DNA of 33,492 bases from Methyloprofundus sp. (GTDB lineage Bacteria; Pseudomonadota; Gammaproteobacteria; Methylococcales; Methylomonadaceae), in NCBI GenBank assembly GCA_028599115.1, contig JAQRMR010000038.1:10370-43861 (forward strand), in the 5' to 3' direction. The translations under genes were made by a program, and so were the position numbers. Below, piece by piece: positions 17,940 to 27,410 of the stretch. Each line of letters begins with the position of its first letter. The first letter of the stretch is position 1. The notes beneath the pieces were generated by a model, which did no database searches, was not told the DNA's origin, and worked only from the letters and a program-made list of their open reading frames with translations.

Positions 17940-19166
17940 ATGGCTGAAGATTTAGGTAATACCCAAATAGACTTTCTTTGGAAAGGAAAAGATAAACACG
18001 GAAAAGTACTCACAGGCGAACTACCTACACTCAATGAAGCAGCCGCAAAAGCAGAGTTACGCCGTCGCGGAATTCGTATCATTAGCGTTAAGAAAAAACC
18101 TAAAGCGTTATTTACTAAAGCGACCCAAGCAATTACCACCAAAGATATTGCCATCTTTGCTAGACAACTAGCCACCATGTTAAAAGCTGGTGTGCCTCTA
18201 GTGCAATCCTTTGATATTGTCGGTAAAGGCCACGAAAACCCATCAATGGCAGAGCTGTTACTGGGCATAAAAGCCGATATTGAAGGGGGAGATACTTTAG
18301 CGCAAGCTCTAGGAAAGCATCCCATTTACTTTGATGAGCTTTTTTGTAATCTAGTCGATGCCGGTGAGCAAGCTGGGGTATTAGAAACTTTACTGGATAA
18401 AATTGCCACTTATAAAGAAAAATCTGAATCGATTAAAGCAAAAGTAAAAAAAGCGCTCACCTACCCTGTTGCCGTTATCGTTGTTGCTTTTGTAGTTACC
18501 GCTATTTTGCTTATTTTTGTTGTGCCTGTTTTCAAAGACCTATTCGATAGCTTCGGTGCTGATTTACCTAGCTTTACCTTATGGGTAATGGGACTTTCCG
18601 ACTGGATGGTCGCTTATTGGTACTATATTGTGGGTAGTGTGATTACCACTGTTTATACCTTTGGCTATTTTAAAAAGCGCTCAAAAGAATTTAATTATTT
18701 CTTAGATCGAATGATGCTTAAAATCCCCATTGTCGGCATTATTTTGCACAAATCAGCTATTGCTCGGTTTGCACGAACACTATCCACCATGTCTGCAGCT
18801 GGTGTCCCTTTAGTTGAAGCTTTAGAATCAGTTGCCGGCGCAACAGGTAATATCGTCTATTACACCGCTGTTATGCAAATGCGCGATGAAATTGCCACAG
18901 GGCAACGCCTACAATACGCAATGGTACAAACTCAGCTATTCCCTCACATGGTTATACAAATGCTCGCCATTGGTGAAGAATCAGGCTCTATCGATAAAAT
19001 GTTAGATAAAGTTGCTGACTTTTACGAAGAAGAAGTTGATAACTTAGTCGACAACCTAAGTAGCTTAATGGAACCTTTCATTATGTGTATTCTTGGGGTT
19101 CTTGTTGGGGGCTTAATTGTTGCTATGTACTTACCTATCTTCAAGCTAGGTGCGGCTGTGGGCTAA
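17940..19166 (+). CDS. pilC: Type IV pilus inner-membrane platform protein PilC
   Basis: 408 residues with two T2SSF repeats (~70-195 and ~275-395), each with the FARQLATMLKAGVPLVQSF or FARTLSTMSAAGVPLVEAL pattern, and about three membrane segments (~172-195, ~222-240, ~376-398). It is the membrane platform on which PilB acts. It starts 2 bases after pilB. A hairpin follows the stop, before pilD. Confidence 0.97.
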   Translation: MAEDLGNTQIDFLWKGKDKHGKVLTGELPTLNEAAAKAELRRRGIRIISVKKKPKALFTKATQAITTKDIAIFARQLATMLKAGVPLVQSFDIVGKGHENPSMAELLLGIKADIEGGDTLAQALGKHPIYFDELFCNLVDAGEQAGVLETLLDKIATYKEKSESIKAKVKKALTYPVAVIVVAFVVTAILLIFVVPVFKDLFDSFGADLPSFTLWVMGLSDWMVAYWYYIVGSVITTVYTFGYFKKRSKEFNYFLDRMMLKIPIVGIILHKSAIARFARTLSTMSAAGVPLVEALESVAGATGNIVYYTAVMQMRDEIATGQRLQYAMVQTQLFPHMVIQMLAIGEESGSIDKMLDKVADFYEEEVDNLVDNLSSLMEPFIMCILGVLVGGLIVAMYLPIFKLGAAVG

Positions 19167-19203
19167 AAAAACCAGTTTCCCTTCTTTTTTGTTTCAAATC
19201 ATG

Positions 19204-19227
19204 AAGGGCTAGTCAATAAGCCCTTTT
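19204..19227 (+). terminator. Hairpin between pilC and pilD
   Basis: AAGGGCT (19204-19210) pairs perfectly with AGCCCTT (19219-19225) around an 8-base loop, followed by TT and GAT. With only a short T tract it is a weak terminator or an RNA-processing or stability element that could set lower pilD expression than pilBC. Confidence 0.4.
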
Positions 19228-19254
19228 GATCCATTACTTTGCTTTATACCTATC

Positions 19255-20127
19255 ATGTCAGCCTATTCCATTATTTTAGATAACCCTTCATTACTCAGCT
19301 TCTTTGCCGGAATTTTAGGCTTACTCGTTGGTAGCTTCCTTAATGTACTGATCTACCGTTTACCCGTTATGATGCAACGCGGCTGGAAACAAGAATGCCA
19401 AGAGTTTTTAGAGCTCCCTATTACTGAGCCCTCACCTAAAGTATTCAACCTCTGCCTGCCAGCATCACACTGCCCTAATTGTGATGCTGGAATTAAAAGT
19501 TACCAAAACATTCCTGTTTTTAGCTATTTATTTTTAAAAGGCAAGTGCGCTGCGTGCCAACAAAAAATATCGCTTCGTTACCCTTTTGTTGAGGCGTTAA
19601 CTGGGGTTGCTTCTGCAGTCGTGGCTTATCAGATGGGGGGTGGACTTGAAACATTGTTTGCTTTATTTCTTACTTGGACATTAATTGCTCTCAGTGGTAT
19701 TGATATTGACCACCAATTACTACCGGACAATATCACCCTACCCGTTCTTTGGCTGGGCTTACTACTCAACTTATTCGGTATTTATACGGACATCACTTCT
19801 AGCTTAATAGGTGCAATGGCTGGCTATCTCTCTTTATGGAGTATTTATCAGTTATTTAAGTTAGTGACGGGTAAAGAAGGCATGGGCTACGGTGACTTTA
19901 AGCTGTTAGCTTTACTAGGTGCTTGGTTGGGCTGGCAGTATTTAGTGATTATCGTCCTACTTTCTTCTCTAGTTGGCGCTATTATCGGCATTTCTATGAT
20001 GATCATTTTAGGCCGTGATAAAAACATTCCTATCCCCTTCGGCCCTTATTTAGCTATTGCTGGGTGGATTGCACTTATTTGGGGTGATGCTATTAATGCC
20101 GCATATTTAACAAGCATAGGCTTATAA
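19255..20127 (+). CDS. pilD: Prepilin peptidase / N-methyltransferase PilD
   Basis: 290 residues. The N-terminal half holds the two CxxC pairs Cys73/Cys76 and Cys98/Cys101 of the zinc-binding methyltransferase region. The C-terminal half is the polytopic aspartyl protease, with one catalytic Asp in SGIDIDHQLLPD (150-152) and the second in the GYGDFKLLALLGAWLG block. It cleaves and methylates type IV prepilins and type II secretion pseudopilins at the inner membrane. About eight hydrophobic segments are visible. It sits 88 bases after pilC and 4 bases before coaE, linking the pilus genes to the coaE-zapD pair as usual in this class. Confidence 0.97.
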   Translation: MSAYSIILDNPSLLSFFAGILGLLVGSFLNVLIYRLPVMMQRGWKQECQEFLELPITEPSPKVFNLCLPASHCPNCDAGIKSYQNIPVFSYLFLKGKCAACQQKISLRYPFVEALTGVASAVVAYQMGGGLETLFALFLTWTLIALSGIDIDHQLLPDNITLPVLWLGLLLNLFGIYTDITSSLIGAMAGYLSLWSIYQLFKLVTGKEGMGYGDFKLLALLGAWLGWQYLVIIVLLSSLVGAIIGISMMIILGRDKNIPIPFGPYLAIAGWIALIWGDAINAAYLTSIGL

Positions 20128-20131
20128 ACCT

Positions 20132-20728
20132 ATGTTTAAGGTAGGATTAACTGGTGGAATTGGCTGTGGAAAATCCACCGTTGCTGAACTGTTTAGACAA
20201 CATAACACCCCTATTATCGATGCTGATGAAATTGCACATGCCTTAGTTACGCCCAACTCGCCTGCTTTAGAAAAAATTATCAAAAATTTTGGTGAAAACT
20301 GTCTCAGTAAAACAGGCCACTTAAACCGTACTAAATTACGGGAAATCATCTTTAATAACCCGCAAAAAAAAAGCCAGTTAGAAGGTCTTATGCACCCGCT
20401 CATTTACGCAGAAATTGAACAACAAGTTCAGGGTTTAACTAGTACTTATTGTATTATTGCTATTCCTCTGCTTTTAGAAACGAATATGCAAGCCAGTGTC
20501 GATCATATTTTAGTCGTCGACTGCTCTGAAACGGAGCAAATAAAAAGAGTACAATTACGTGACCAACTGGATTCTCAGCAAATCAATGCTATTATTCATA
20601 GCCAAGTAAGTCGAAACCAACGCCTAACTGCAGCAGACAGTATTATTAACAATAATATCCGAGATAACTCTCAGTTACAGCAGCAAGTTGACCATTTACA
20701 TCATCAATTTTTAAAGGAATCCGCGTGA
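20132..20728 (+). CDS. coaE: Dephospho-CoA kinase
   Basis: 198 residues. P-loop GGIGCGKS (8-15) follows the start, then DADEIAH, a typical CoaE block, and the LMHPLIYAEI region. It phosphorylates dephospho-CoA at the ribose 3'-OH to complete CoA synthesis. It follows pilD by 4 bases and overlaps zapD by 4 bases (start GTG in the end of coaE), so it is co-translated in a compact run. Confidence 0.95.
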   Translation: MFKVGLTGGIGCGKSTVAELFRQHNTPIIDADEIAHALVTPNSPALEKIIKNFGENCLSKTGHLNRTKLREIIFNNPQKKSQLEGLMHPLIYAEIEQQVQGLTSTYCIIAIPLLLETNMQASVDHILVVDCSETEQIKRVQLRDQLDSQQINAIIHSQVSRNQRLTAADSIINNNIRDNSQLQQQVDHLHHQFLKESA

Positions 20729-21498
20729 GCCTAGACTATATTAATTACGAATTCCCTCTTAATGAGCGTATGCGTGTTTTTATGCGTTTAGAACAGCTAT
20801 TTTTACAGCTTGATCACTTTATGTCTGGTACAAATATTTTAGATAAACGAGCTATTATCAGTACATTAGTCGATATTTTACAAATTTTCAGTCGTCACGA
20901 TTTAAAGGCTGAAACCTTAAAAGAGCTGGAGCGGCATGCCAATCGCCTTAATCAATTATCTAACAATCAAGAAGTTGATACACAACGCCTGCAAACAATA
21001 CTTGATGAATTAAGTACCACGAGTAAATCTCTTTATGCCCGCAATGGTAAGATTGATATTTCCAGCATGCAAAGTAATTTATTTCAGGCGATTAGCCAAC
21101 GTAATAGCATCCCAGCAGGAACCTGTTCGTTTGACATACCTGCCTACCATTTTTGGCTACAGCAGCCTGAAGAAAGTCAGCAAAAAAGTATTCATGCTTG
21201 GGTAAACCAATTTGCTCCCATCCGCAAAGCCATCGAACTCACTTTGAGCTTTCTCAGGCTTAGTGGTGCGACTAGTGAGCAAATCGCCAAACAGGGGTTT
21301 TTCCAGTCCTCTTTAGAAACCGCACAGCCCTACCAACTCGCTATTTTACAGTTAACTAAAGATATTCCTTACTATGCTGAAATAAGCGGTGGAAAACATC
21401 GAATTACAGCACGATTTATGAGTCTAGAAATGGGCTTAGAACGCCCTAAACAAGCAAACAGCGACATTCCATTTCAACTACGCTACTGTATTTTCTAA
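20725..21498 (+). CDS. zapD: Cell division protein ZapD
   Basis: 257 residues beginning at a GTG that overlaps the coaE stop by 4 bases. The N terminus (YEFPLNERMRVFMRLEQLF) and the mostly helical body followed by a beta-rich C-terminal part match ZapD (DUF1342), which bundles FtsZ filaments at midcell. An AAAGGA ribosome site lies upstream within coaE. The small zinc protein gene yacG, often next in this order, is absent: the 29 bases to the next start lead straight into recG. Confidence 0.94.
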   Translation: MSLDYINYEFPLNERMRVFMRLEQLFLQLDHFMSGTNILDKRAIISTLVDILQIFSRHDLKAETLKELERHANRLNQLSNNQEVDTQRLQTILDELSTTSKSLYARNGKIDISSMQSNLFQAISQRNSIPAGTCSFDIPAYHFWLQQPEESQQKSIHAWVNQFAPIRKAIELTLSFLRLSGATSEQIAKQGFFQSSLETAQPYQLAILQLTKDIPYYAEISGGKHRITARFMSLEMGLERPKQANSDIPFQLRYCIF

Positions 21499-21527
21499 AA
21501 ATACGCTTCCTTGTGATATAACTATTT

Positions 21528-23615
21528 ATGGATGCAGATTCAATACTTAATCAGCCCGCTGTCTCTTTAAAAGGGATTGGCGGACAATCAGTCAGCCGTT
21601 TAGAAAAGCTCGATATCTACCAAGTCCGCGATTTTCTTTTCCACTTACCACTTCGTTACGAAGACCGTACTCGCATACAACAAATTAGCCACTTACGCGC
21701 TGGTTATACCGCTTTAGTTTGCGCACGCGTGACTTCCTGCTCGATTAGCCATCATGGTCGACGCATATTAAATTGTCAGATTAGCGATGAAACAGGACTA
21801 TTAAATTTACGATTTTTCCACTTTACCGCCAAGCAACACAACAGTTTATCAACAGGCACATTAATCAGTTGCTTTGGTGAAATAAAAGAAGGCTATTCAG
21901 GCTTTGAAGTCATTCATCCTGATTATAAAATCATTCAATCTCCTGAAGAATGCCTTATTCAAGACTCATTAACAGCCATTTACCCTTTAACCGATGGACT
22001 CCGCCAGTCCACACTTAGAAAAGCAGCCAATCAAGCACTTGATGCTTATCATAACGCACCCGATAATTTGCCTGATTTATTACCCATTACCCTACTCAAG
22101 CAATACCAGTTTCCTAGCTTGCAAACTGCATTAACCACATTACATACACCTGCAAGCGAGCTTTCTACAGCAAACTTATCCGGCACACATCCCGCATTAA
22201 AACGCCTCGCTTTTGAGGAGTTAATTGCACATCAATTAAGCCAGTTACAAAAAAAATCGACCGCTAAACACTGGCAAGCACCCAAACTCGCTGAAAACCC
22301 TGCGCATACGCAAAAATTCCTCAGCACCCTTAGCTTTCAACTAACTCAAGCACAGCAACGTGTTATTGCTGAAATTAGTCGTGATTGCTCAAAAGGCAAC
22401 CCAATGCTACGCTTAGTGCAAGGTGATGTAGGGTCTGGAAAAACAGTCGTCTCTGCTTATGCCGCTTTACTCGCTTTAAGCAACCAATACCAAGTTGCCA
22501 TTATGGCGCCGACAGAATTATTGGCAGAGCAGCATTTACGCAATTTTAGTCTCTGGTTTAAAGATTTTAATACTCAAATCACTTATTTAACCGGTCAACT
22601 AAAAGGCAAAAAACGCAGCCAAGCACTGTTAGATATTGCGGATGGTACGGCTGGCATTATTATTGGCACGCATGCTTTATTTCAAGAAGCCGTTAATTTC
22701 TCACGTTTAGGGCTAATTATTATCGATGAGCAGCATCGTTTTGGCGTTAACCAGCGCATGGCTTTACGCGATAAAGGCCAAACAGAAAACTCTAAGCCAC
22801 ATCAATTAATTATGACAGCCACTCCCATTCCACGTACTTTAGCCATGCTGAACTATGCTGATTTGGATATTTCCATTATTGATGAACTCCCCCCAGGCAG
22901 GATTCCTGTTATTACCCGAGCAATTCCCTCCGATAGACGCGATGAAATTATTGCAAAAATTAACGCATGGGTGGCACAAGGGCATCAAGCTTATTGGGTT
23001 TGTACGCTAATTGAGGAATCTGAAGTTTTACAATGTGAAGCTGCTGAAGACTCTGCACAATATTTAGCGGAATCACTGCCAAACATTCGTGTTGGCTTAG
23101 TTCATGGGCGTATGAAAGCCGCTGAAAAAGAACAAATTATGCTTGCATTTAAGCAACACGAATTAGATTTATTAGTCGCGACTACTGTTATTGAAGTCGG
23201 TGTTGATGTGCCGAACTCTAGTCTCATGATTATCGAAAACCCAGAGCGCTTAGGCCTTTCTCAATTACATCAACTCCGTGGCCGTGTAGGTAGAGGAACC
23301 AATGATAGCTATTGCTTGCTCATGTATAAGCCACCGCTGTCAAATACCTCGCGTGAGCGCTTAAATATACTCCGTGAAACCAGCGATGGTTTTGTTATCG
23401 CTGAAAAAGATTTAGAATTACGTGGCCCTGGCGAAATGATGGGCACCAAACAAACGGGGCAGATGCAGTTTAAAATAGCCGATTTAGAACGAGATGCCGG
23501 TTTATTAGATTCTGTTTCCGAAGCCGCTGCTTTAATCCAAAAAGATCACCCTGAAAATACACAGGCACTTATTAATCGTTGGCTAGGCACAACCACCAAA
23601 TATGCAGAGGTTTAA
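21528..23615 (+). CDS. recG: ATP-dependent DNA helicase RecG
   Basis: 695 residues, normal length. The N-terminal wedge (OB) domain (~10-160) is followed by the helicase core with Walker A GDVGSGKT (299-306), DEQH in IIIDEQHRFGVNQR, the TATPIPRTL motif and QLRGRVGRG near the C-terminal part. RecG remodels stalled forks and Holliday junctions. It starts 29 bases after zapD and overlaps ubiC by 14 bases. Confidence 0.97.
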   Translation: MDADSILNQPAVSLKGIGGQSVSRLEKLDIYQVRDFLFHLPLRYEDRTRIQQISHLRAGYTALVCARVTSCSISHHGRRILNCQISDETGLLNLRFFHFTAKQHNSLSTGTLISCFGEIKEGYSGFEVIHPDYKIIQSPEECLIQDSLTAIYPLTDGLRQSTLRKAANQALDAYHNAPDNLPDLLPITLLKQYQFPSLQTALTTLHTPASELSTANLSGTHPALKRLAFEELIAHQLSQLQKKSTAKHWQAPKLAENPAHTQKFLSTLSFQLTQAQQRVIAEISRDCSKGNPMLRLVQGDVGSGKTVVSAYAALLALSNQYQVAIMAPTELLAEQHLRNFSLWFKDFNTQITYLTGQLKGKKRSQALLDIADGTAGIIIGTHALFQEAVNFSRLGLIIIDEQHRFGVNQRMALRDKGQTENSKPHQLIMTATPIPRTLAMLNYADLDISIIDELPPGRIPVITRAIPSDRRDEIIAKINAWVAQGHQAYWVCTLIEESEVLQCEAAEDSAQYLAESLPNIRVGLVHGRMKAAEKEQIMLAFKQHELDLLVATTVIEVGVDVPNSSLMIIENPERLGLSQLHQLRGRVGRGTNDSYCLLMYKPPLSNTSRERLNILRETSDGFVIAEKDLELRGPGEMMGTKQTGQMQFKIADLERDAGLLDSVSEAAALIQKDHPENTQALINRWLGTTTKYAEV

Positions 23616-24180
23616 TACCGCATTGAATTATAAAAGTACTCTCTACCCTCAAGAACCTGTTTGGTTTTGTAAACGCTTACATAGTCGTCTTAATATTCCA
23701 GCCAGTAGCGCTTCTTGGATTAATGAGCTAGGATCAATTACACAACGCCTTAGAGCGCAATATGGTGACTGTGTTCGAGTAGAAGTTTTACATCAACATT
23801 GGCAACGCGCCTTTATATCAGAAAGTCGGCTACTTAAAGTGCCTCCTGCAAAGTATATTTTAAACCGCGAAGTGCTACTCTATGCCGATAATGTTCCCCT
23901 CGTTTTAGCTAGAACTATTATCCCGCAATCTACCTTGCATAGCGCGCAGCAAAATTTATCTCATTTAGGGAACCGCCCTTTGGGTGAAGTTATTTTTTCT
24001 TATCCAAAATTAAAACGCCTCGCCTTAGAAGTTGCACAAATAAAAACACAAGATTGGTCTGCAGCAATTCAAAAAAAGGCCATAATTAATGAAAACCTAT
24101 GGGGGAGGCGTACTGTTTACTCTCTTCACCAACACCCTTTATTAGTGAGTGAATTCTTTTTACCTGAACTGCTTAAATAA
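23602..24180 (+). CDS. ubiC: Chorismate--pyruvate lyase (UbiC)
   Basis: 192 residues. The chorismate lyase pattern is visible: an N-terminal INELGSITQRLR block, RVEVLHQHW, REVLLYADNVPLVLARTIIP, and the C-terminal RRTVYSLHQHPLLVSEFFLPELL. The Glu in LVSEFF is the family's catalytic residue. It converts chorismate to 4-hydroxybenzoate and pyruvate, the first committed step of ubiquinone synthesis. The start lies inside the recG end (14-base overlap), which sets the start codon; no other in-frame Met lies near. Neighbouring ubiA is not in the window. Confidence 0.88.
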   Translation: MQRFNTALNYKSTLYPQEPVWFCKRLHSRLNIPASSASWINELGSITQRLRAQYGDCVRVEVLHQHWQRAFISESRLLKVPPAKYILNREVLLYADNVPLVLARTIIPQSTLHSAQQNLSHLGNRPLGEVIFSYPKLKRLALEVAQIKTQDWSAAIQKKAIINENLWGRRTVYSLHQHPLLVSEFFLPELLK

Positions 24181-24260
24181 CCAGGTTAAAACAGATCATT
24201 TAATTCGTTTACTATAAAATACTTTTATCACTAACAACTGTAATGATGCTATAAAAAATT

Positions 24261-27203
24261 ATGCCGAAATTATTCTTATCTAAAAAAATAAAAATTACTC
24301 TTATTTCAGCCGTATCCTTTTTAGCACTTTATGCCGTATTAGGTTTTTTGATTTTACCTGCCGTATTAAATGACCAAATTCCAAAAATAGCAAAAGAGCA
24401 AATCAACCGTCATATTGAAATTGCCGATATTCAATTCAACCCTTTCTCCTTAGAATTTTCTATTGAAGGGTTCCAACTGCATAATTTAGACAAGTCTGAT
24501 TTTGTGACTTTTAAAAAGTTTTATCTCAATATTGCTGTTTTACGTTCACTTTTTGATTTATCTCTACATATTGATCAAGTTTTACTCGACTCACCTAATG
24601 TAGCGATTATTCGCAGCAAGCAAGGACTTTTTAATTTTGATGATTTAAGTAGCTCTGAAGAAGAGCCCGAGCAAGATAAATCAACTCAAGAAAAAAAAGA
24701 GCTATTCCCTGTTTCTATTGCCAAAATAGACCTTATTACAGGTAATATTGGCTGGGAAGACAATATGCGCTCTGCCTCTCACCAAGCAAACGTCCACCCA
24801 TTAACGCTACATATCACTGATTTCATTACTAAAGCTCATAAAAACTCTCAACTAGGTGTTACCCTTGATTTTGCTTCTGGTGGTTCTTTAACTTGGCAAG
24901 GAGATATTAAGGTAACTCCTTTTGAGTCTAATGGGCATATAGAACTCAATAACTTAAAACTTAATAAAGTTTGGCAACTCTTCCTAGCTGATTCTGTCAA
25001 TTTTGCCATTCTTCAAGGTTACGAGAAAATAAAAGCAGATTACCAATTAAAATTATCTGATGACAGCACGCAACTCATTATTAACAATGCAGAAGTTGCT
25101 ATCCATGAGCTTAAAATTGCTGAAAGCTTAGACCATGACGCCGTTATTGATTTAGGTGATTTCATCCTGTCGGGTATTTCATTCAACCTACTAAAACAGT
25201 CTGTTGAGATTAATAAAGTCAGCTCTAATAACAGCCATTTTGACGCTTGGCTAAATGCTGACGGCACTGTTAATTATCAATCCCTTTTTGCCCCTAAAGC
25301 TAGCAGTACAACTAAAGAGGAAACCACTAGCCCTGATGCACCTGCGCAAGCCCCGTGGAATATTCAGGTCAATGAACTCGCCATTAATAACTACTCACTT
25401 AACTTTACGGATAAAACCGTTTCACCCGCTGCAAAAATAGATTTAACTGCGATCAATGTACAGTCTTCAGGTTTATCAAATAAAGAAGATGCTGTACTTC
25501 CTGTAAATTTAGATTTTATTTTCAATAATAAAGGCAAGCTAAAGCTAAGCAGTAAAACCAGTTTATCGCCACTCTCTAGCGAATTAGATTTAAGCTTAAA
25601 AGATATTACCCTAAGAACATTTCAGCCTTATGTTAATCGTGTTGCTCGCCTAAATATTATTTCAGGCCTATTTAATGTTGATGCAAATATTAGCCTGCAA
25701 GAAGAACAAGATAAGCCACTCTCCATTACTTTTACAGGCAATACGCATATTGATAAGCTCATTACTCGCGATACCATTTCTAATAATGACTTTATCAAAT
25801 GGAAAAAGCTCAGTCTCTCTAAAATTGATGTTGATACGGCAAAGAATACCCATAATATAGATACTATCAAGCTAGATAAACTCTATTCTCGTGTTTTAAT
25901 TCGTAAAGATAAAAGCATTAATGTAAATGATATTCTTATCCAGCCTAAAAAGTCGAAACAAAAACCAGTCGCAAAAAAAGCACCTAAACAATCACCGACT
26001 CACTTCAAGGTCGCAAAATTTTTAATTACCAATAGTAGCGCTGATTTTTCTGACCTCTCGCTGATTTTGCCTTTCTCAGCTCACTTAACTCAATTGAATG
26101 GGGCAGTAAAAGGTATTTCATCCAAAAAGAATGCGGAATATGACATCAACTTAGATGGCCGTGTTGCCAATATTTCACCGGTTATTATCAAAGGAACAAT
26201 CACCCCGGAGTCAGGGGATTCAGAATTCACTTTAGACTTTAATAGTATGCCATTGCCATTAATTACACCTTATATGGCTGACTTTGCAGGGCGTAAAATT
26301 GAAAAAGGCAATATGACATTAGGCCTGCAATACAAAATAAAAGATAAGCAACTAGCAGCTTCCAATAACCTATTAATTGAGCACCTCGTATTAGGCGAAG
26401 AAGTAGAAAACCCTGATGCTGTTTCTCTCCCCTTAGGTCTCGCCATTGCATTACTTGAAGATAGTGAAGGTAATATTGCACTCGATGTTCCCGTCACTGG
26501 AGATTTAGATAATCCAGAACTTAGTGTTGCAACGCTTGTTTTTGATGCATTAGCTAATGTGATTACTAAAATTGTTGCTTCTCCTTTTAACGCTATTGCC
26601 TCTTTATTAGGCAGTGATGCGGACATTAGTAAAGTGATTTTTACCGCAGGAAAAACAGGGTTAAGCACCCAACAAAAAGAAAACCTTGATATATTAACGG
26701 TCGCTTTGTTTGAACGCCCTGCTCTAAGTTTAGAAATTAAAGGGACTGCTTTCTCCAATCAAGATTGGCCAGCTCTACAGTCTGAAGCATTAACTTTGCA
26801 ATTGACTCAACTAAAAGTCAATGAACTCAACAAAAAAAATAAACACAAAGTGTTACTAGAACATACAAAATTAAATGAAGAAGAGTATCAAGATTATCTT
26901 GCCACACTCTTTATTGAAACGTTTCCTAAGCTTGCTGAGCGCTCGATCTTTGGTACTCCAAAATTGAAAAATCCGGAGATGGGAGAGTTTTATAGCGTTG
27001 CGCAAGACAAATTAGCTAAACGGATTCCACCTAATTCACACCGCTTACAAAAATTAGCAAGAGCACGTGCTGAATCAATTGCCGAATATCTCATCACAAA
27101 AGAGATCCCCATTAAAAGAATCTTTTTACTAGATGTTAGTGCTGAGATCAAAGAAGCACCGGAGAATTTAATCGCAACAACACTCAGTCTAACTGCTCAA
27201 TAA
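24261..27203 (+). CDS. DUF748/AsmA-like envelope protein
   Basis: 980 residues: one N-terminal membrane anchor (~11-33), then a long periplasmic body of repeated beta-rich segments characteristic of DUF748 in the AsmA-like superfamily. The body begins INRHIEIADIQFNPFSLEFS and includes DFADLSLILPFSAHLTQLNGAVKG-type repeats. A helical C-terminal region follows (~790-980). A low-complexity Lys/Pro/Ser linker lies around 560-580. AsmA-like proteins are thought to form lipid-conducting grooves between membranes. Together with the MCE system of this window it would serve envelope lipid homeostasis, which is inference. It is transcribed alone, 80 bases after ubiC, and is convergent with the HDOD-GAF-GGDEF gene. 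Confidence 0.88.
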   Translation: MPKLFLSKKIKITLISAVSFLALYAVLGFLILPAVLNDQIPKIAKEQINRHIEIADIQFNPFSLEFSIEGFQLHNLDKSDFVTFKKFYLNIAVLRSLFDLSLHIDQVLLDSPNVAIIRSKQGLFNFDDLSSSEEEPEQDKSTQEKKELFPVSIAKIDLITGNIGWEDNMRSASHQANVHPLTLHITDFITKAHKNSQLGVTLDFASGGSLTWQGDIKVTPFESNGHIELNNLKLNKVWQLFLADSVNFAILQGYEKIKADYQLKLSDDSTQLIINNAEVAIHELKIAESLDHDAVIDLGDFILSGISFNLLKQSVEINKVSSNNSHFDAWLNADGTVNYQSLFAPKASSTTKEETTSPDAPAQAPWNIQVNELAINNYSLNFTDKTVSPAAKIDLTAINVQSSGLSNKEDAVLPVNLDFIFNNKGKLKLSSKTSLSPLSSELDLSLKDITLRTFQPYVNRVARLNIISGLFNVDANISLQEEQDKPLSITFTGNTHIDKLITRDTISNNDFIKWKKLSLSKIDVDTAKNTHNIDTIKLDKLYSRVLIRKDKSINVNDILIQPKKSKQKPVAKKAPKQSPTHFKVAKFLITNSSADFSDLSLILPFSAHLTQLNGAVKGISSKKNAEYDINLDGRVANISPVIIKGTITPESGDSEFTLDFNSMPLPLITPYMADFAGRKIEKGNMTLGLQYKIKDKQLAASNNLLIEHLVLGEEVENPDAVSLPLGLAIALLEDSEGNIALDVPVTGDLDNPELSVATLVFDALANVITKIVASPFNAIASLLGSDADISKVIFTAGKTGLSTQQKENLDILTVALFERPALSLEIKGTAFSNQDWPALQSEALTLQLTQLKVNELNKKNKHKVLLEHTKLNEEEYQDYLATLFIETFPKLAERSIFGTPKLKNPEMGEFYSVAQDKLAKRIPPNSHRLQKLARARAESIAEYLITKEIPIKRIFLLDVSAEIKEAPENLIATTLSLTAQ

Positions 27204-27215
27204 AATCATGTCGCG

Positions 27216-27248
27216 GTAGCCTGTATGAAGCTTGGGTAATACGAGGGA
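27216..27248. repeat. Diverged REP-like repeat
   Basis: The sequence from GTAGCCTGTATGAAGC (27216-27231) to GGTAATACGAGGGA (27235-27248) follows the pattern of the common REP GTAGCCCGGATGAAGC...GTAATCCGGGA with several changes. A partner fragment lies at 111-125. It sits 13 bases after the DUF748 stop. Confidence 0.4.
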
Positions 27249-27364
27249 TACACATAAGCAAGAGGTGCAACTTACCTTGCTGCTATCTTTGGGTATTTTA
27301 CAAGACAATAACCCTGTGTCTCCCCATATTCTGTGCCTACTGGCATTCACGCAAGATTTTGAAA

Positions 27365-27395
27365 GGAACGCAGGCTTTTGAGCCTGCATTTTTAT
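27365..27395 (+). terminator. Repeat-derived hairpin, likely terminator of the DUF748 gene
   Basis: GCAGGCT (27370-27376) and AGCCTGC (27381-27387) form a perfect 7-bp stem with a TTTG loop, followed by ATTTTTAT. The segment GGAACGCAGG...GCCTGCA is nearly the same as one arm of the palindrome inside the MITE-like element at 227-249. A dispersed repeat thus supplies a hairpin between two convergent genes. Confidence 0.55.
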
Positions 27396-27410
27396 GGCTG
27401 CAAGAAAATG

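Noticed and set aside
24213-24218. TATAAA upstream of the DUF748 gene as a promoter -10
   Set aside because: No acceptable -35 lies at the right distance and such A+T boxes are common in this sequence.
26270-26758. 162-codon minus-strand frame inside the DUF748 gene
   Set aside because: Shadow frame with no ribosome site and no recognisable domain.
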